A stretch of DNA of 64,000 nucleotides from Tumebacillus flagellatus (lineage in GTDB: Bacteria > Bacillota > Bacilli > Tumebacillales > Tumebacillaceae): NCBI RefSeq assembly GCF_000714935.1, contig NZ_JMIR01000008.1, positions 62,001-126,000 on the forward strand. Direction: 5' to 3'. Positions 35,081 through 43,357 of this stretch are shown here, one piece after another; the stretch's first letter is position 1; each line of letters opens with the position of its first letter. A program made the translations under genes and the position numbers. The notes under the pieces were generated by a model. The model worked only from the letters and a program-made list of their open reading frames with translations. It was not told the DNA's origin and did no database searches.

Positions 35081-36334
35081 GTGGAGTACGCGGCACGACG
35101 GGATTTGATCTACGGACCCTTGCGTGAAGAGGGGGTTTTTACCTGGGATTGGATGTACGGCGAGGAGTATGCGCTCGCCTCGTTCCATACGATTTCACAA
35201 GCACAGCGTCAAGAGCTGGCGGCGGCGACGGAAGCGTTGGGCCGAATTTTTCATAAAGTCGCGGGCATCGTCCAGCAGGCGCCCGATGAGTTGCTGTTGC
35301 AACTGGGCATTCCGGAAGCGGCACTCGGAGCCGTGCGCGTTACGGTCGCGGATGATGTGACCACGCTGGTCGGCCGCTTCGACTTCGCGTCGACCTCGCA
35401 GGGGCTCAAGATGCTGGAATTCAACAGCGACACGCCGACTTCCATTGTGGAAGCGTTTCACGTCAACGGCCGGGTCTGCGAGCACTTCGGCGTCGAGGAC
35501 CCGAACCGCGGGATGGTGCAGCACCTGCGCGACGGCTTTGGGCGGCTTCTCGCACGCTATGCGGAGTTGGGCTATCCCGTGGAGGAAGTCTATTTCAGCG
35601 CGCTCGATTGGCACGACGAAGACGCCGGCACCACGAAGTACCTGCTGGAGCAGTCGGGTTTGCGCGGACAGTTCATTCCGCTTGCCGACCTGCGCTATTA
35701 CGATGACCAGTTGGCGGCGTACAAAACGTTCGGCGACGAGTGGGAGTTGCACCGCATCGACGTGCTGTACCGTCTGCACGCGTTGGAGAAATTGGCGGAA
35801 GAGTGCGATGAGGAAGGTTTTCCTACGGGCGCGCGCGTCCTCGACTTGATCGCGCGACGGAAACTTGCGGTGATCAACCCGCCGCAGGGGTTCATCGCGC
35901 AGACGAAAGCCCTGCAAGCGCTGATCTGGAACCTGCACGAGACAGGGGAGTTTTTTACCGAACAGGAGCATGAGGCGATTGCGCGGTATATGCTGCCGAC
36001 GTATCTGGAAAACCGCTTTCTGGGCGAGTCGGAGTATGTGACGAAACCGATCTTCGGGCGCGAGGGCGGCGGCGTGGTGTTGTGGACTCGCGACGGGCAA
36101 GCGGAAGAGCAGGACCAAGAAGCACATTATTGGGAGCAACCGATGATCTATCAACAGCGGGTGGAGTTGGAGTCGATTTCCGTGGAGACGTTGCGCGGGA
36201 CGTATGACGGGCATCTGCTGTGGGGGTCGTTTCTGATCGACGGGCAGGCGTCGGCGATTGTGGCGCGCGTCGGCGGCAAGATCACGGGAAATCTCTCGTA
36301 CTATCTCCCGGTGGGTGTGACACAACCAGACTAG
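35081..36334 (+). CDS. Glutathionylspermidine synthase-like ATP-grasp ligase
   Basis: The 417-residue protein (GTG start behind GAGGAGTGAGGG) shows the family marks of the GSP_synth pre-ATP-grasp/ATP-grasp domain: KMLEFNSDTPTSIVEAFHVNG, KPIFGREGGGVVLW, and FLIDGQASAIVARVGGKITG near the end. It has no amidase domain, as in YgiC/YjfC. These stand-alone ligases form amide bonds, but glutathionylspermidine itself is unlikely in this organism. The conserved neighbours, a lipoprotein and DUF350, point to a membrane- or envelope-linked peptide modification. Confidence 0.85.
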   Translation: MEYAARRDLIYGPLREEGVFTWDWMYGEEYALASFHTISQAQRQELAAATEALGRIFHKVAGIVQQAPDELLLQLGIPEAALGAVRVTVADDVTTLVGRFDFASTSQGLKMLEFNSDTPTSIVEAFHVNGRVCEHFGVEDPNRGMVQHLRDGFGRLLARYAELGYPVEEVYFSALDWHDEDAGTTKYLLEQSGLRGQFIPLADLRYYDDQLAAYKTFGDEWELHRIDVLYRLHALEKLAEECDEEGFPTGARVLDLIARRKLAVINPPQGFIAQTKALQALIWNLHETGEFFTEQEHEAIARYMLPTYLENRFLGESEYVTKPIFGREGGGVVLWTRDGQAEEQDQEAHYWEQPMIYQQRVELESISVETLRGTYDGHLLWGSFLIDGQASAIVARVGGKITGNLSYYLPVGVTQPD

Positions 36335-36356
36335 ACAGCGGGGAGGAATTGGAGGA

Positions 36357-36797
36357 ATGTTGGAGATGCAATGGGAAAGCTTTTTGAACTTTTTGCTGTA
36401 CTTGGTGGTAACGCTGCCCCTGATGGGGTTCGGGCTGTTGGTGTTTGCGTTCACCACGCCTTATAAGGAATTCAAACTGATCGCCGACGGTTCCAAAACC
36501 GATGATCCGCAAAAAGTCAACGCCGGCAAAGCGGCTGCAAACGACCTCGGCGGCAAAGTGATCGGCCTCGCCATCGTAATGGCGTCGGCGATCTATCACT
36601 CGGTCTCGCTGGTCGACCTCGTCATCTGGGGCGTGATCGGCACGGTGTTCCAAGTGGGGGTGTTCTATCTGTTCGAGTTGTTCACGCCGTTTAAAGTGAT
36701 CGCCGAGATTCCGAAAGGCAACGTGGCGGTCGGGATCTTCTCGTCGCGTTTGAGCATTGCGACGGGGTTGTTGATGGCGGCGTTGATTTCGTACTAG
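36357..36797 (+). CDS. DUF350 family membrane protein
   Basis: The 146-residue protein has four transmembrane segments and the typical DUF350 start (FLNFLLYLVVTLPLMGFGLLVFAFTTPYKEF). DUF350 proteins (YjfL in Escherichia) are associated with GSP-synthase-like ATP-grasp enzymes and PspA-type genes; their role is unknown. It ends the operon; a terminator follows. Confidence 0.8.
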   Translation: MLEMQWESFLNFLLYLVVTLPLMGFGLLVFAFTTPYKEFKLIADGSKTDDPQKVNAGKAAANDLGGKVIGLAIVMASAIYHSVSLVDLVIWGVIGTVFQVGVFYLFELFTPFKVIAEIPKGNVAVGIFSSRLSIATGLLMAALISY

Positions 36798-36841
36798 AAA
36801 AAAGAACGCTTCCGTTGAGTTGCTCGGAGGCATTTAGGAAG

Positions 36842-36874
36842 AAAGGGACGCGCCCGTTTGGGCCGTCCCTTTTG
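36842..36874. terminator. Bidirectional terminator
   Basis: AAAGGGACG / CGTCCCTTT with an inner CCC / GGG stem between the DUF350 operon and the convergent HAD gene. Confidence 0.75.
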
Positions 36875-36880
36875 ACTACG

Positions 36881-37555
36881 TTACGCGTTGGATTTGGTTT
36901 CGTTGAGTTTTGCCAAAACGTCGGGGAGCGGTACGTCCGCCATCGACGGGATTTGCAGGTGGTACTCGTCAAACGGCATCTGCGCCGTCAGCGTGTTCGG
37001 CACGGTGACGCAGAACATTCCGGCGGCGACGGCGGCGCGGGTGCCGTTCGGCGAATCTTCAAACGCGACGGCGTGCTCCGGCGCAACGCCCAGAGCTTCC
37101 AGCGCGCTGAGGTACAATTCCGGGTCGGGTTTGACGTGTTGCACATCGTCGGCGGTGCGGAGCACGTCGAAGTAGTCGAACAACCCGTGGTCGCGCAGAT
37201 GCTTCTCCACCCAGACGCGCTGGGAGCTTGACGCGAGGCCGATGCGCAAGCCCAGTTCCTTCGCATGGCGCAGGTAGTCCTCGACGCCGGGGCGGACGGT
37301 TTCTTCCCGCATCAGAGCGGCATGGCGGGTGCGCATGCGTTCATGGGCGGCGTCGCGGTCGACCGGCGCGCCGGACACTTCTTCCAGATAGGCAATCAGA
37401 TCAAACGCCGCATCGGTTGTCCCGAGCACGCGGGCGTAGAGATCGAGCCCAAGCGTCTGCCCGCGCTCTTCGTACAACTCCGCCATCACGCGGTACCACG
37501 GCGTCTCTGTATCAATGATCAATCCGTCACAGTCAAATACCACAGCTTGGATCAC
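36881..37555 (-). CDS. HAD-family phosphatase (beta-phosphoglucomutase-like)
   Basis: The start is a GTG at 37555 with GAGGGGG 7 bases upstream. The 224-residue enzyme has the HAD motifs: nucleophile Asp8 and Asp10 in VVFDCDGLIIDTE, motif II LASSS, motif III Lys in HVKPDPELYL, and motif IV FEDSPNGTRAA. The cap is helical (subfamily I), as in phosphoglycolate phosphatase and beta-PGM relatives; the small-molecule substrate is unknown. Divergent from the glycosyltransferase gene across a short region with a palindrome. Confidence 0.9.
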   Translation of the reverse strand: MIQAVVFDCDGLIIDTETPWYRVMAELYEERGQTLGLDLYARVLGTTDAAFDLIAYLEEVSGAPVDRDAAHERMRTRHAALMREETVRPGVEDYLRHAKELGLRIGLASSSQRVWVEKHLRDHGLFDYFDVLRTADDVQHVKPDPELYLSALEALGVAPEHAVAFEDSPNGTRAAVAAGMFCVTVPNTLTAQMPFDEYHLQIPSMADVPLPDVLAKLNETKSNA

Positions 37556-37594
37556 TCCGAGTCCCCCTCTCTTGCTCACGAGTCCATCTTACAC

Positions 37595-37606
37595 CATACC
37601 GGTATG
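37595..37606. promoter_or_regulatory. 12-bp perfect palindrome in divergent region
   Basis: CATACCGGTATG lies immediately before TATAGT (37608-37613), the likely -10 of the glycosyltransferase gene, where a repressor could block the promoter. Confidence 0.3.
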
Positions 37607-37648
37607 CTATAGTAAAGGGAAGAGAAGGTGCGGAAAGGGAGTTTTACT

Positions 37649-38902
37649 ATGATTGTTTACCAGATATTGGCGGTTCTCGTCGTTTTTTATTGGGTACCGA
37701 TGCTCTTCCTCCATCTCGCCGGACTCCCCAAAGTCCCGCGCTTGAAAAAAGTGCTGAGCCCGCTGGCGGACGAGCCGCTCGTGTCGGTCATCGTGGCTGG
37801 CAAGGAAGAGGAAGCGTCGATTGCCAAGACGCTGGAGACGCTGCTCGCTCAGCAGTACGGGCGCTTGGAGATCATCGCCGTCAACGACCGCTCGGAGGAC
37901 GCAACGGGGGAGCGGATGGAAGACGTGAAGCGAAAATGGGAGGAAGAGCACAGTGGAGGCGAGCTTGTCGAGGCGCACGTCGGAACTGAGTTTGAAACGC
38001 GGCAATCGACCAAAAGCTCCGTATCCAGCGGGGCTGTGACGCGCTTTGAAGTCGTACATATCGAAACCCTGCCCGACGGGTGGCTCGGTAAAAACCACGC
38101 GCTCTACGAAGGCTACCTGCAAGCGCGGGGCGACTACATTCTGTTCACCGACGCGGACGTGCGGTTTTCGCCGTTTGCCCTGCGGTCGGCGATGGCGTTT
38201 TTTCAGGAGTTGAAGTTGGATCATCTGACGGTGTCGCCTTTCTTGGTGGCGAACCGTTTTTGGCTGCGGGCGTTTGTGCAGTTTTTTCTGTATTCGCTGT
38301 GTTTGTTGAAGTGGCCGTGGAAGCCGAACGACGACCGCCAGCACAAGCAGGGCTTTGGCATCGGGGCGTTCAACTTCCTCACGCGCTCGGCGTATGAGGG
38401 AGTCGGCACGCACCGCGCGATCGCGATGCGCCCGGACGACGACTTGATGCTCGGGATGAAGATCAAGCAGGCGCGGTTGAAGCAGCGCATGGGCATCTCG
38501 CCGGAACTGCTGCAAGTCGAGTGGTACCCGAGTGTGGGCGACGCGATGCGGGGGTTGGAGAAAAACCTGTTTGCCGGGCTGAACTACTCGCTCTGGATGG
38601 TGCTCGTCGCCACGGTGGGACAGGTGGTTTTTTTCTTCCTGCCGTTTCTTGCGCTGTTCTTGCCGGGCTGGGAGGGGTGGCTGTTCCTCGTCTCCGTCGT
38701 CTGCAACATCGCGATCTACCTGCTGTACACGCGCAAGATGACGTCCTACTCCGGGCTTGAGGTCGTGGCACTGCCGCTGACGGTGCTGTTGTTTCTGTTC
38801 ATCTTCCTGCGCTCTACGTACCTGACGCTCCGGCGGGGCGGGATTTATTGGCGGGGGACTTTTTATTCGCTGAAGGAACTTAAAAAGGAGCAGACGCGAT
38901 AG
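37649..38902 (+). CDS. Membrane glycosyltransferase, family 2
   Basis: The start at 37649 follows AAAGGGAG. The 417-residue protein has an N-terminal membrane anchor, a GT-A domain (PLVSVIVAGKEEEASIAKTLETL, IIAVNDRSEDATGE, the DxD motif in FTDADVRFSP), and three to four transmembrane segments at the C-terminus. The pattern resembles hopanoid- or carotenoid-associated glycosyltransferases (HpnB/CrtQ-like) and diglucosyl lipid synthases. Acceptor unknown; GKNHALYEGYLQARG is typical of the HpnB/CrtQ group. Confidence 0.85.
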   Translation: MIVYQILAVLVVFYWVPMLFLHLAGLPKVPRLKKVLSPLADEPLVSVIVAGKEEEASIAKTLETLLAQQYGRLEIIAVNDRSEDATGERMEDVKRKWEEEHSGGELVEAHVGTEFETRQSTKSSVSSGAVTRFEVVHIETLPDGWLGKNHALYEGYLQARGDYILFTDADVRFSPFALRSAMAFFQELKLDHLTVSPFLVANRFWLRAFVQFFLYSLCLLKWPWKPNDDRQHKQGFGIGAFNFLTRSAYEGVGTHRAIAMRPDDDLMLGMKIKQARLKQRMGISPELLQVEWYPSVGDAMRGLEKNLFAGLNYSLWMVLVATVGQVVFFFLPFLALFLPGWEGWLFLVSVVCNIAIYLLYTRKMTSYSGLEVVALPLTVLLFLFIFLRSTYLTLRRGGIYWRGTFYSLKELKKEQTR

Positions 38903-38919
38903 GGCGTCTGCTCCTTTTT
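38882..38919. terminator. Bidirectional terminator over the glycosyltransferase stop
   Basis: A perfect 16-bp stem (AAAAAGGAGCAGACGC / GCGTCTGCTCCTTTTT) separates the glycosyltransferase from the converging DUF262 operon. Confidence 0.92.
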
Positions 38920-38923
38920 GCAA

Positions 38924-39802
38924 CTAGAGGTGTTTTCCGATGTGTGCGATTAAAATTTTTCCTTCCTCAATTTCCGGAAGTCCTTGAAAGAAATAAAGTC
39001 GATCAAACCTCTGTTTCATATCCAATTCGAATTTGGTATGCGGTTCACAGATAATTTTTACTGGAGTTCCGTCTGCGTCTTTAAATTCAAACTCAAAACG
39101 TTTAGCTGCTGAACTTTTATTTCCCACTCCTTCCATAGAGGCGGCGATTTGTGTTAGTGATTGGAATGCCTTTAATACAACTCCCATTTTCTGTTTTGGA
39201 TTTTGTTGAACAACAAACGGGAACTGATCGTTTAATGCCGTGAGGTGACGGATGATCTCATATTTGTAATCTTCGAATGGCTTACTTAGGGTTTTCAACG
39301 AGTCTGCAACGTTGTCATGGAAGAACAAGTTTGTAAAACATAACTTCACTTCTTCCAAAAATGACTCGATATCAGGGCAATTAATCAAGTAATGTCTATG
39401 AGCTATGATCAGCTCATGAATCGTAGTTACATGCAAAGCATATTGTTGATGAGGGATCCTCAGAAATACTAACGCAACTTGTTGGCTACTAGAACCAGAT
39501 CCGACCTCTGCACAAAAAGTTTGATATTCTGAAGACTCCATAGATGGAGTCCTATCAATAAGCTGCGTGAGCAGTTTTCGCTCTCCTACGTTATTCCCCG
39601 TGCTGTTGTCATACATCCAATCTGCCAACTCAGTCTTACCATCAAAGGGTATACCATAGATATCCTCACATTTGAAAAATTCATCTCCGTAAAGGCGAGC
39701 GGAAGTTGAAACTTCGTACAATTCAGTTAATCGGGCATGAAGATCAGGCAGTTTAGCTCCCTGTGCAAAGGAAGTGGTTTCAAAACACAGCGTTAGGCTC
39801 AT
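38924..39802 (-). CDS. Unknown third component of DUF262-DUF3696 operon
   Basis: I do not recognise this 292-residue soluble protein. Visible blocks: LTELYEVSTSARLYGDEFF, a His/Tyr-rich LHVTTIHELIIAHRHYLIN, and CFTNLFFHDNVADSLKTL followed by IIRHLTALND, then RFEFEFKDADGTPVKIICEPHTKFEL and a C-terminal FQGLPEIEEGKILIAHIGKHL. The last two blocks look like a small beta domain, possibly binding or cleaving nucleic acid (His/Asp/Glu rich), but no catalytic motif is certain. It overlaps the ATPase gene by 4 bases. Base composition is AT-rich relative to neighbours outside the operon. Confidence 0.7.
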   Translation of the reverse strand: MSLTLCFETTSFAQGAKLPDLHARLTELYEVSTSARLYGDEFFKCEDIYGIPFDGKTELADWMYDNSTGNNVGERKLLTQLIDRTPSMESSEYQTFCAEVGSGSSSQQVALVFLRIPHQQYALHVTTIHELIIAHRHYLINCPDIESFLEEVKLCFTNLFFHDNVADSLKTLSKPFEDYKYEIIRHLTALNDQFPFVVQQNPKQKMGVVLKAFQSLTQIAASMEGVGNKSSAAKRFEFEFKDADGTPVKIICEPHTKFELDMKQRFDRLYFFQGLPEIEEGKILIAHIGKHL

Positions 39803-40932
39803 TCGCGGTTCTCCTCGCGTTTGATCTTATTTCTATTTCGCTTAATTTGCAGTAGTTCTTTGAGGTCTTCCTGTTCTTGATCGAAAAATCCGATCGGCCA
39901 GTGCGAAAGCTCTCCATTTTGTAAGAGTTTTAAGGTTTCAACAGTAACTCCTTTAGGTGACTTAGCGAAGAATTGGATGCTGAAATCATCATGTTGGTCT
40001 GTACCAGCCATAAAGATTCTCATCCCGTTGACTACGTGTTCGCTGTGTGTTTCGACAATTACTTGAATACCAGCCGTTGAAAGAGCAGCCAAAAACCTTC
40101 CCATTCGAGATTGCCCAAGAGGGTGAAGATGTGCCTCTGGATTCTCGACTAGAAGTGTAGGGGAATCTTCGGTAGAAAGTAAAAGACCGGCTACTACAAC
40201 TGGTAGTGTATAGCTGATTCCGAATCCAGTGTTCGTAGGCGAGGTATAGAGTTGATCTAATATGCTGTTGCTATATAGGGTTTGAACTAAATTCTGATCA
40301 TGTAGTGTTTGGTATGATAACTGTAAATCAGGGAACAGGAACTGCATCCACGATTCTACATGATGAGAAAATTGCGTAGATTGTTTAGCAAGGATTAATT
40401 GGTTATGTATTGTCCGTTTTGATCTGTCAGCCAAGAATATGGCATGTGATACGTACTCTCCTTGGCAACCAACATCAATTCGCGACGAGGGGGCCATGTT
40501 TAATGATTTACGTGGTCCAAAACGTTCAGCGTGAAGATAACGAAATGACCCCGCAAGTGGTACGTGATTTTTATCTTGTGTTGAGAGAGTTGCTTGGAGA
40601 ATGTGAGTCTCTTTATGCCCATCGAAAGTGAACTCGAAGTTGGTTTTGAGTTGCTTTTCGTCTGTCATTGTCAGGCGGATGAGCGGTTGCGCCTGATTCG
40701 TAAAAATACTGGCAGCATTTCCCAATTGCAATTCATAAGCGCCGTTTAATTCCACTTCTAGTACATCTTCATGTTTGGCGGCAGATTCGAGAGTTTGACG
40801 GGCTATTAATAAGGATTGCACGACTGAAGACTTTCCAGCCCCGTTCGCGCCAACCAGGACGGTTACAGGTGCAAACCCAATCGACTGATCGTTAAAACAT
40901 TTGAAATTACTTATGTGTAAAGTTCGTAACAT
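39799..40932 (-). CDS. AAA ATPase with DUF3696 C-terminus
   Basis: The 377-residue protein is an OLD/RecF-like ABC ATPase: Walker A GANGAGKSS (28-36), a Walker B variant LLVENPEAHLHPLGQSRMG, the H-loop VIVETHSEHVVNGMR, and a C-terminal DUF3696 element (ETLKLLQNGELSHWPIGFFDQ). Such ATPases are sensors or motors in several phage-defence systems. The ATG follows the DUF262 stop by one base with AAAGGAGATG upstream, so the operon is tightly coupled. Confidence 0.85.
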   Translation of the reverse strand: MLRTLHISNFKCFNDQSIGFAPVTVLVGANGAGKSSVVQSLLIARQTLESAAKHEDVLEVELNGAYELQLGNAASIFTNQAQPLIRLTMTDEKQLKTNFEFTFDGHKETHILQATLSTQDKNHVPLAGSFRYLHAERFGPRKSLNMAPSSRIDVGCQGEYVSHAIFLADRSKRTIHNQLILAKQSTQFSHHVESWMQFLFPDLQLSYQTLHDQNLVQTLYSNSILDQLYTSPTNTGFGISYTLPVVVAGLLLSTEDSPTLLVENPEAHLHPLGQSRMGRFLAALSTAGIQVIVETHSEHVVNGMRIFMAGTDQHDDFSIQFFAKSPKGVTVETLKLLQNGELSHWPIGFFDQEQEDLKELLQIKRNRNKIKREENRE

Positions 40933-40933
40933 A

Positions 40934-41959
40934 CTACATCATCTCCTTTAGGAAATTAGTAAATAAAAGAATTTGTTTTGAAATCTGAGATCTACGAGGG
41001 CTCCATTTCAACATAATATCAGCAAATTGTCGATCAGTGGATAATTTGCGTAGATAGGATTCTTTAAATCCTATCTGTTTTAGGTAACGGACATCCAAAT
41101 TAGACATAACAACTGAAATGATTAAAAATAGAGATTTTCGAAATCGCTTCGTAATAGGGTCATCAAAAGCATAGGCTCCTAGATATGTTTTACTGTTAGT
41201 TAGAGCATTAGTAAATAGTTCTCTCCAGGAATTTTGATTGAAAGAAAGAGCGTCATTTATATATCCGGCAAACATCCTCAATTCAGCATTCATGTTATTT
41301 GATAGATCAAGTTCCTTTGTTTCGTTATTATACCTTGATATTAAAACCAAGAAATAATAGACTAATTCTTCTCGTCTGAAATGTTTTTCGGATAGATTTG
41401 GTGTCATGAACATGAATAGATCATCAGTAGACAAGTCATAAAGAAAGTTTCGTGCTTCTGATGAAAGATTGGAATAAATAACCTCGAATTCAGTAAGTAG
41501 AGTGCCACCCGTGTTAATTCGCCGGAACATTTCCATCTTTAGTTCATCACTTGTGCGTGAATCAATTACCACAAAGTTTAATGTGGTGTGCATGAAACGG
41601 TGTTGGAGTCGATCGGGTAAATCCTGAAATCTAATATTTCTAAGTTCGCTAAGATAATTTGCATCGCTCAATACAAGCTCACCATTTACAAAACGCAAAA
41701 TAGTCATTAAGCGTTGCACGCCATCGAGCACATCCCATTCTCCCCAACGTTCTTCGTTTACGTAAAAAAGAGGCAATGGAATGCCCATGAGCAGTGACTC
41801 GATTAACTTTGATTGCTGGTTCTGATTCCATACTAGCATTCGATGAAATTGAGGGTATAGGTTGATTTCATTTGCGCGAATGCGCTCTATTACATGGTAT
41901 ATAGAGATTTGTTGATTCGTATATCGGACACTATCTTCTGGAAAAAAGAAAAAAAACAT
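40934..41959 (-). CDS. DUF262 (ParB-like) domain protein
   Basis: The 341-residue protein begins MFFFFFPEDSVRYTNQQISIY and carries the DUF262 core: YPQFHRMLVWNQNQQSKLIESLLMGIPLP, then WDVLDGVQRLMTI (residues 75-87; the usual DGQQR reads DGVQR) and FRRINTGGTLLTEFEV. DUF262 is the nucleotide-dependent half of GmrS-type restriction enzymes and occurs in BREX and other systems. There is no DUF1524 HNH nuclease here, so activity would depend on its partners. AAAGGGG precedes the start. Confidence 0.88.
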   Translation of the reverse strand: MFFFFFPEDSVRYTNQQISIYHVIERIRANEINLYPQFHRMLVWNQNQQSKLIESLLMGIPLPLFYVNEERWGEWDVLDGVQRLMTILRFVNGELVLSDANYLSELRNIRFQDLPDRLQHRFMHTTLNFVVIDSRTSDELKMEMFRRINTGGTLLTEFEVIYSNLSSEARNFLYDLSTDDLFMFMTPNLSEKHFRREELVYYFLVLISRYNNETKELDLSNNMNAELRMFAGYINDALSFNQNSWRELFTNALTNSKTYLGAYAFDDPITKRFRKSLFLIISVVMSNLDVRYLKQIGFKESYLRKLSTDRQFADIMLKWSPRRSQISKQILLFTNFLKEMM

Positions 41960-41972
41960 GTAGCATCCCCTT

Positions 41973-42001
41973 TCTATAACCTTGCCTTGTTATTCTGTAA
42001 A
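41973..42001 (-). promoter_or_regulatory. Promoter of the DUF262 operon
   Basis: On the minus strand TTTACA (42001-41996) and TATAGA (41978-41973) have a 17-base spacer, 14 bases before the start codon. Confidence 0.5.
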
Positions 42002-42020
42002 ACCATGTCCATTTCCTTGT

Positions 42021-42049
42021 TTGATAGTAAAAACATCCCGTGCAATACT
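42021..42049 (+). promoter_or_regulatory. Promoter of the CMD-like gene
   Basis: TTGATA (42021-42026), 17-base spacer, AATACT (42044-42049) with upstream TG (extended -10). Confidence 0.55.
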
Positions 42050-42081
42050 AGAAGCAGAGCAACAGAAAGTGAGGGATAGCC

Positions 42082-42600
42082 ATGTCGATCATCAAGCCTG
42101 TCACCAACGAGCAAGTAGAACAAGACCTGCAAGCGGCGTTTGCCCGTTCCGAAGCGAACTCCGGCTCTTCGAACATGTTGCGCACGTACGCGCACAACCA
42201 AGAGCTGGCCAAGGCGTTCTCCGCGTATTACAGCGCGCTGTGGAACAAGGGTACGGTCAATCCGGTGCTTAAGGAAATGCTTCGCTACCGAGCCGCCACC
42301 GTCGGCGAGTGCGTGTACTGAAGCACGGCACGCCCGTCTTGGGTCAAGACTGAATTTGGTCTCACGGAAGAGCAATTGCAACAAGCCAACGACTACCGCG
42401 CCTCCGACCTCCCCGATTGGCACAAAGCCGCCCTGCAACTCGTCGATCTCATGGCCGCCAACGACTTGAGCGGAAGGGACGAGGTGTACGCGATTCTCCA
42501 AGCGCATCTCTCGGACTCGGAAGTGGTGGAGATCACGATGTGCATCGGGTTCTTCCTCGGCACGGGGCGCGTCAATCGCTTCCTCGATGTGGAGTTCTAA
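42082..42600 (+). CDS. AhpD/carboxymuconolactone decarboxylase-like protein with in-frame TGA; candidate selenoprotein
   Basis: From an ATG behind GTGAGGGAT the frame runs 79 codons to a TGA (42319-42321) and then, in the same frame, on to TAA at 42600 without another stop. Both halves fit one CMD/AhpD-like protein of 172 residues. The TGA falls exactly where the second residue of the redox CxxC motif belongs: ECVY-U-STARPSW, so residue 80 would be selenocysteine in a CxxU motif. A perfect 6-bp hairpin starts 14 bases after the TGA. The downstream half (LTEEQLQQANDYRASDLPDW, TMCIGFFLGTGRVNRFLD) is well conserved and shows no decay. The alternatives are a nonsense mutation of TGC/TGT or a sequencing error. 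No sel genes are in the window. Confidence 0.6.
42336..42350 (+). other. Candidate bacterial SECIS hairpin
   Basis: GTCTTG / CAAGAC (6 bp, perfect) closes a GGT loop that begins 20 bases after the in-frame TGA. Bacterial SECIS elements have a small G-starting apical loop about 16-37 bases after UGA; E. coli fdhF has GGU in its loop. The lower stem is poor, which weakens the case. Confidence 0.45.
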
Positions 42601-42659
42601 GCCAACATGCAAAAGCCCCGGCTGTGTGCCAGGGATTTTTTCTTGCAGACGGGTCGTGC

Positions 42660-43214
42660 TTACCGCGCCGTGCCGCTTCGAAGGCGGACGGTCATCCATC
42701 TCACGAAACAGGGCAGTGCGATGTAGATCGGGAACGAGTAGATGTGTTTCCAATGGGTCAACTCATAGATGCCAAGACATTCCAACAATTGTTCTCTGAC
42801 GAAGGCGTACAGGGCGGAGAGCAACACGACGGCGATGGTGAAGTTTTTCCACGCGGGCAGTTTCTCGTAGATCAGCATGAAGGGCACGCTCATCAACGTG
42901 ACATCGGCAGGAAACAGCGGCGGTGGAACTCCGAAGATCTGGTCCTTATAGCCCCACAACAGCAGATTGGTGCCCAGTGCATCGAGAAACGTGGAGATCA
43001 TCCCGAGCAGCAACCCGAAATACAGCAATTCAAACGAGCGGCTGCGATCCCGCAAGCGAAACCAAAGCCACCAAGGCGCAAACGCCACGACGAGCAGCAG
43101 CCAAAAGTTGAACGAGAACAAGTCATGATGCAACCAATGCGAGTATTCGGCATCGCGCAATTGTTTGCGGATTTCTTGGACTTGGGAAAACGTCGGGTAT
43201 TGCGCAGTGTACAT
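42660..43214 (-). CDS. CBO0543-type multi-pass membrane protein
   Basis: The start at 43214 follows GGGAGAGAG. The 184-residue protein has a soluble N-terminal stretch (residues 1-30: SQVQEIRKQLRDAEYSHWLHHD) and about five transmembrane segments containing DALGTNLLLWGYKD and FPADVTLMSVPFMLIYE, which I associate with the CBO0543 family of sporulating Firmicutes. Function unknown. Confidence 0.7.
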   Translation of the reverse strand: MYTAQYPTFSQVQEIRKQLRDAEYSHWLHHDLFSFNFWLLLVVAFAPWWLWFRLRDRSRSFELLYFGLLLGMISTFLDALGTNLLLWGYKDQIFGVPPPLFPADVTLMSVPFMLIYEKLPAWKNFTIAVVLLSALYAFVREQLLECLGIYELTHWKHIYSFPIYIALPCFVRWMTVRLRSGTAR

Positions 43215-43357
43215 GAGGCTCTCTCCCTGGGAAAGATTCCGATCGTGCGGCTGCCGCGAAAACCAGAGGTCTCGCACAGCCGTTTCCTACTACTGTTGTC
43301 CAAGAATCGCAAGAAAAAACCCTGACTTCGTGCCAGGGCTTTCACTTGCCAAACACA

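Noticed and set aside
42322-42600. Reading the CMD-like gene as two separate genes split at the TGA
   Set aside because: The second half has no ribosome site or suitable early start and begins in the middle of the CMD fold, so it cannot be an independent gene; selenoprotein or nonsense mutation are the only sensible readings.
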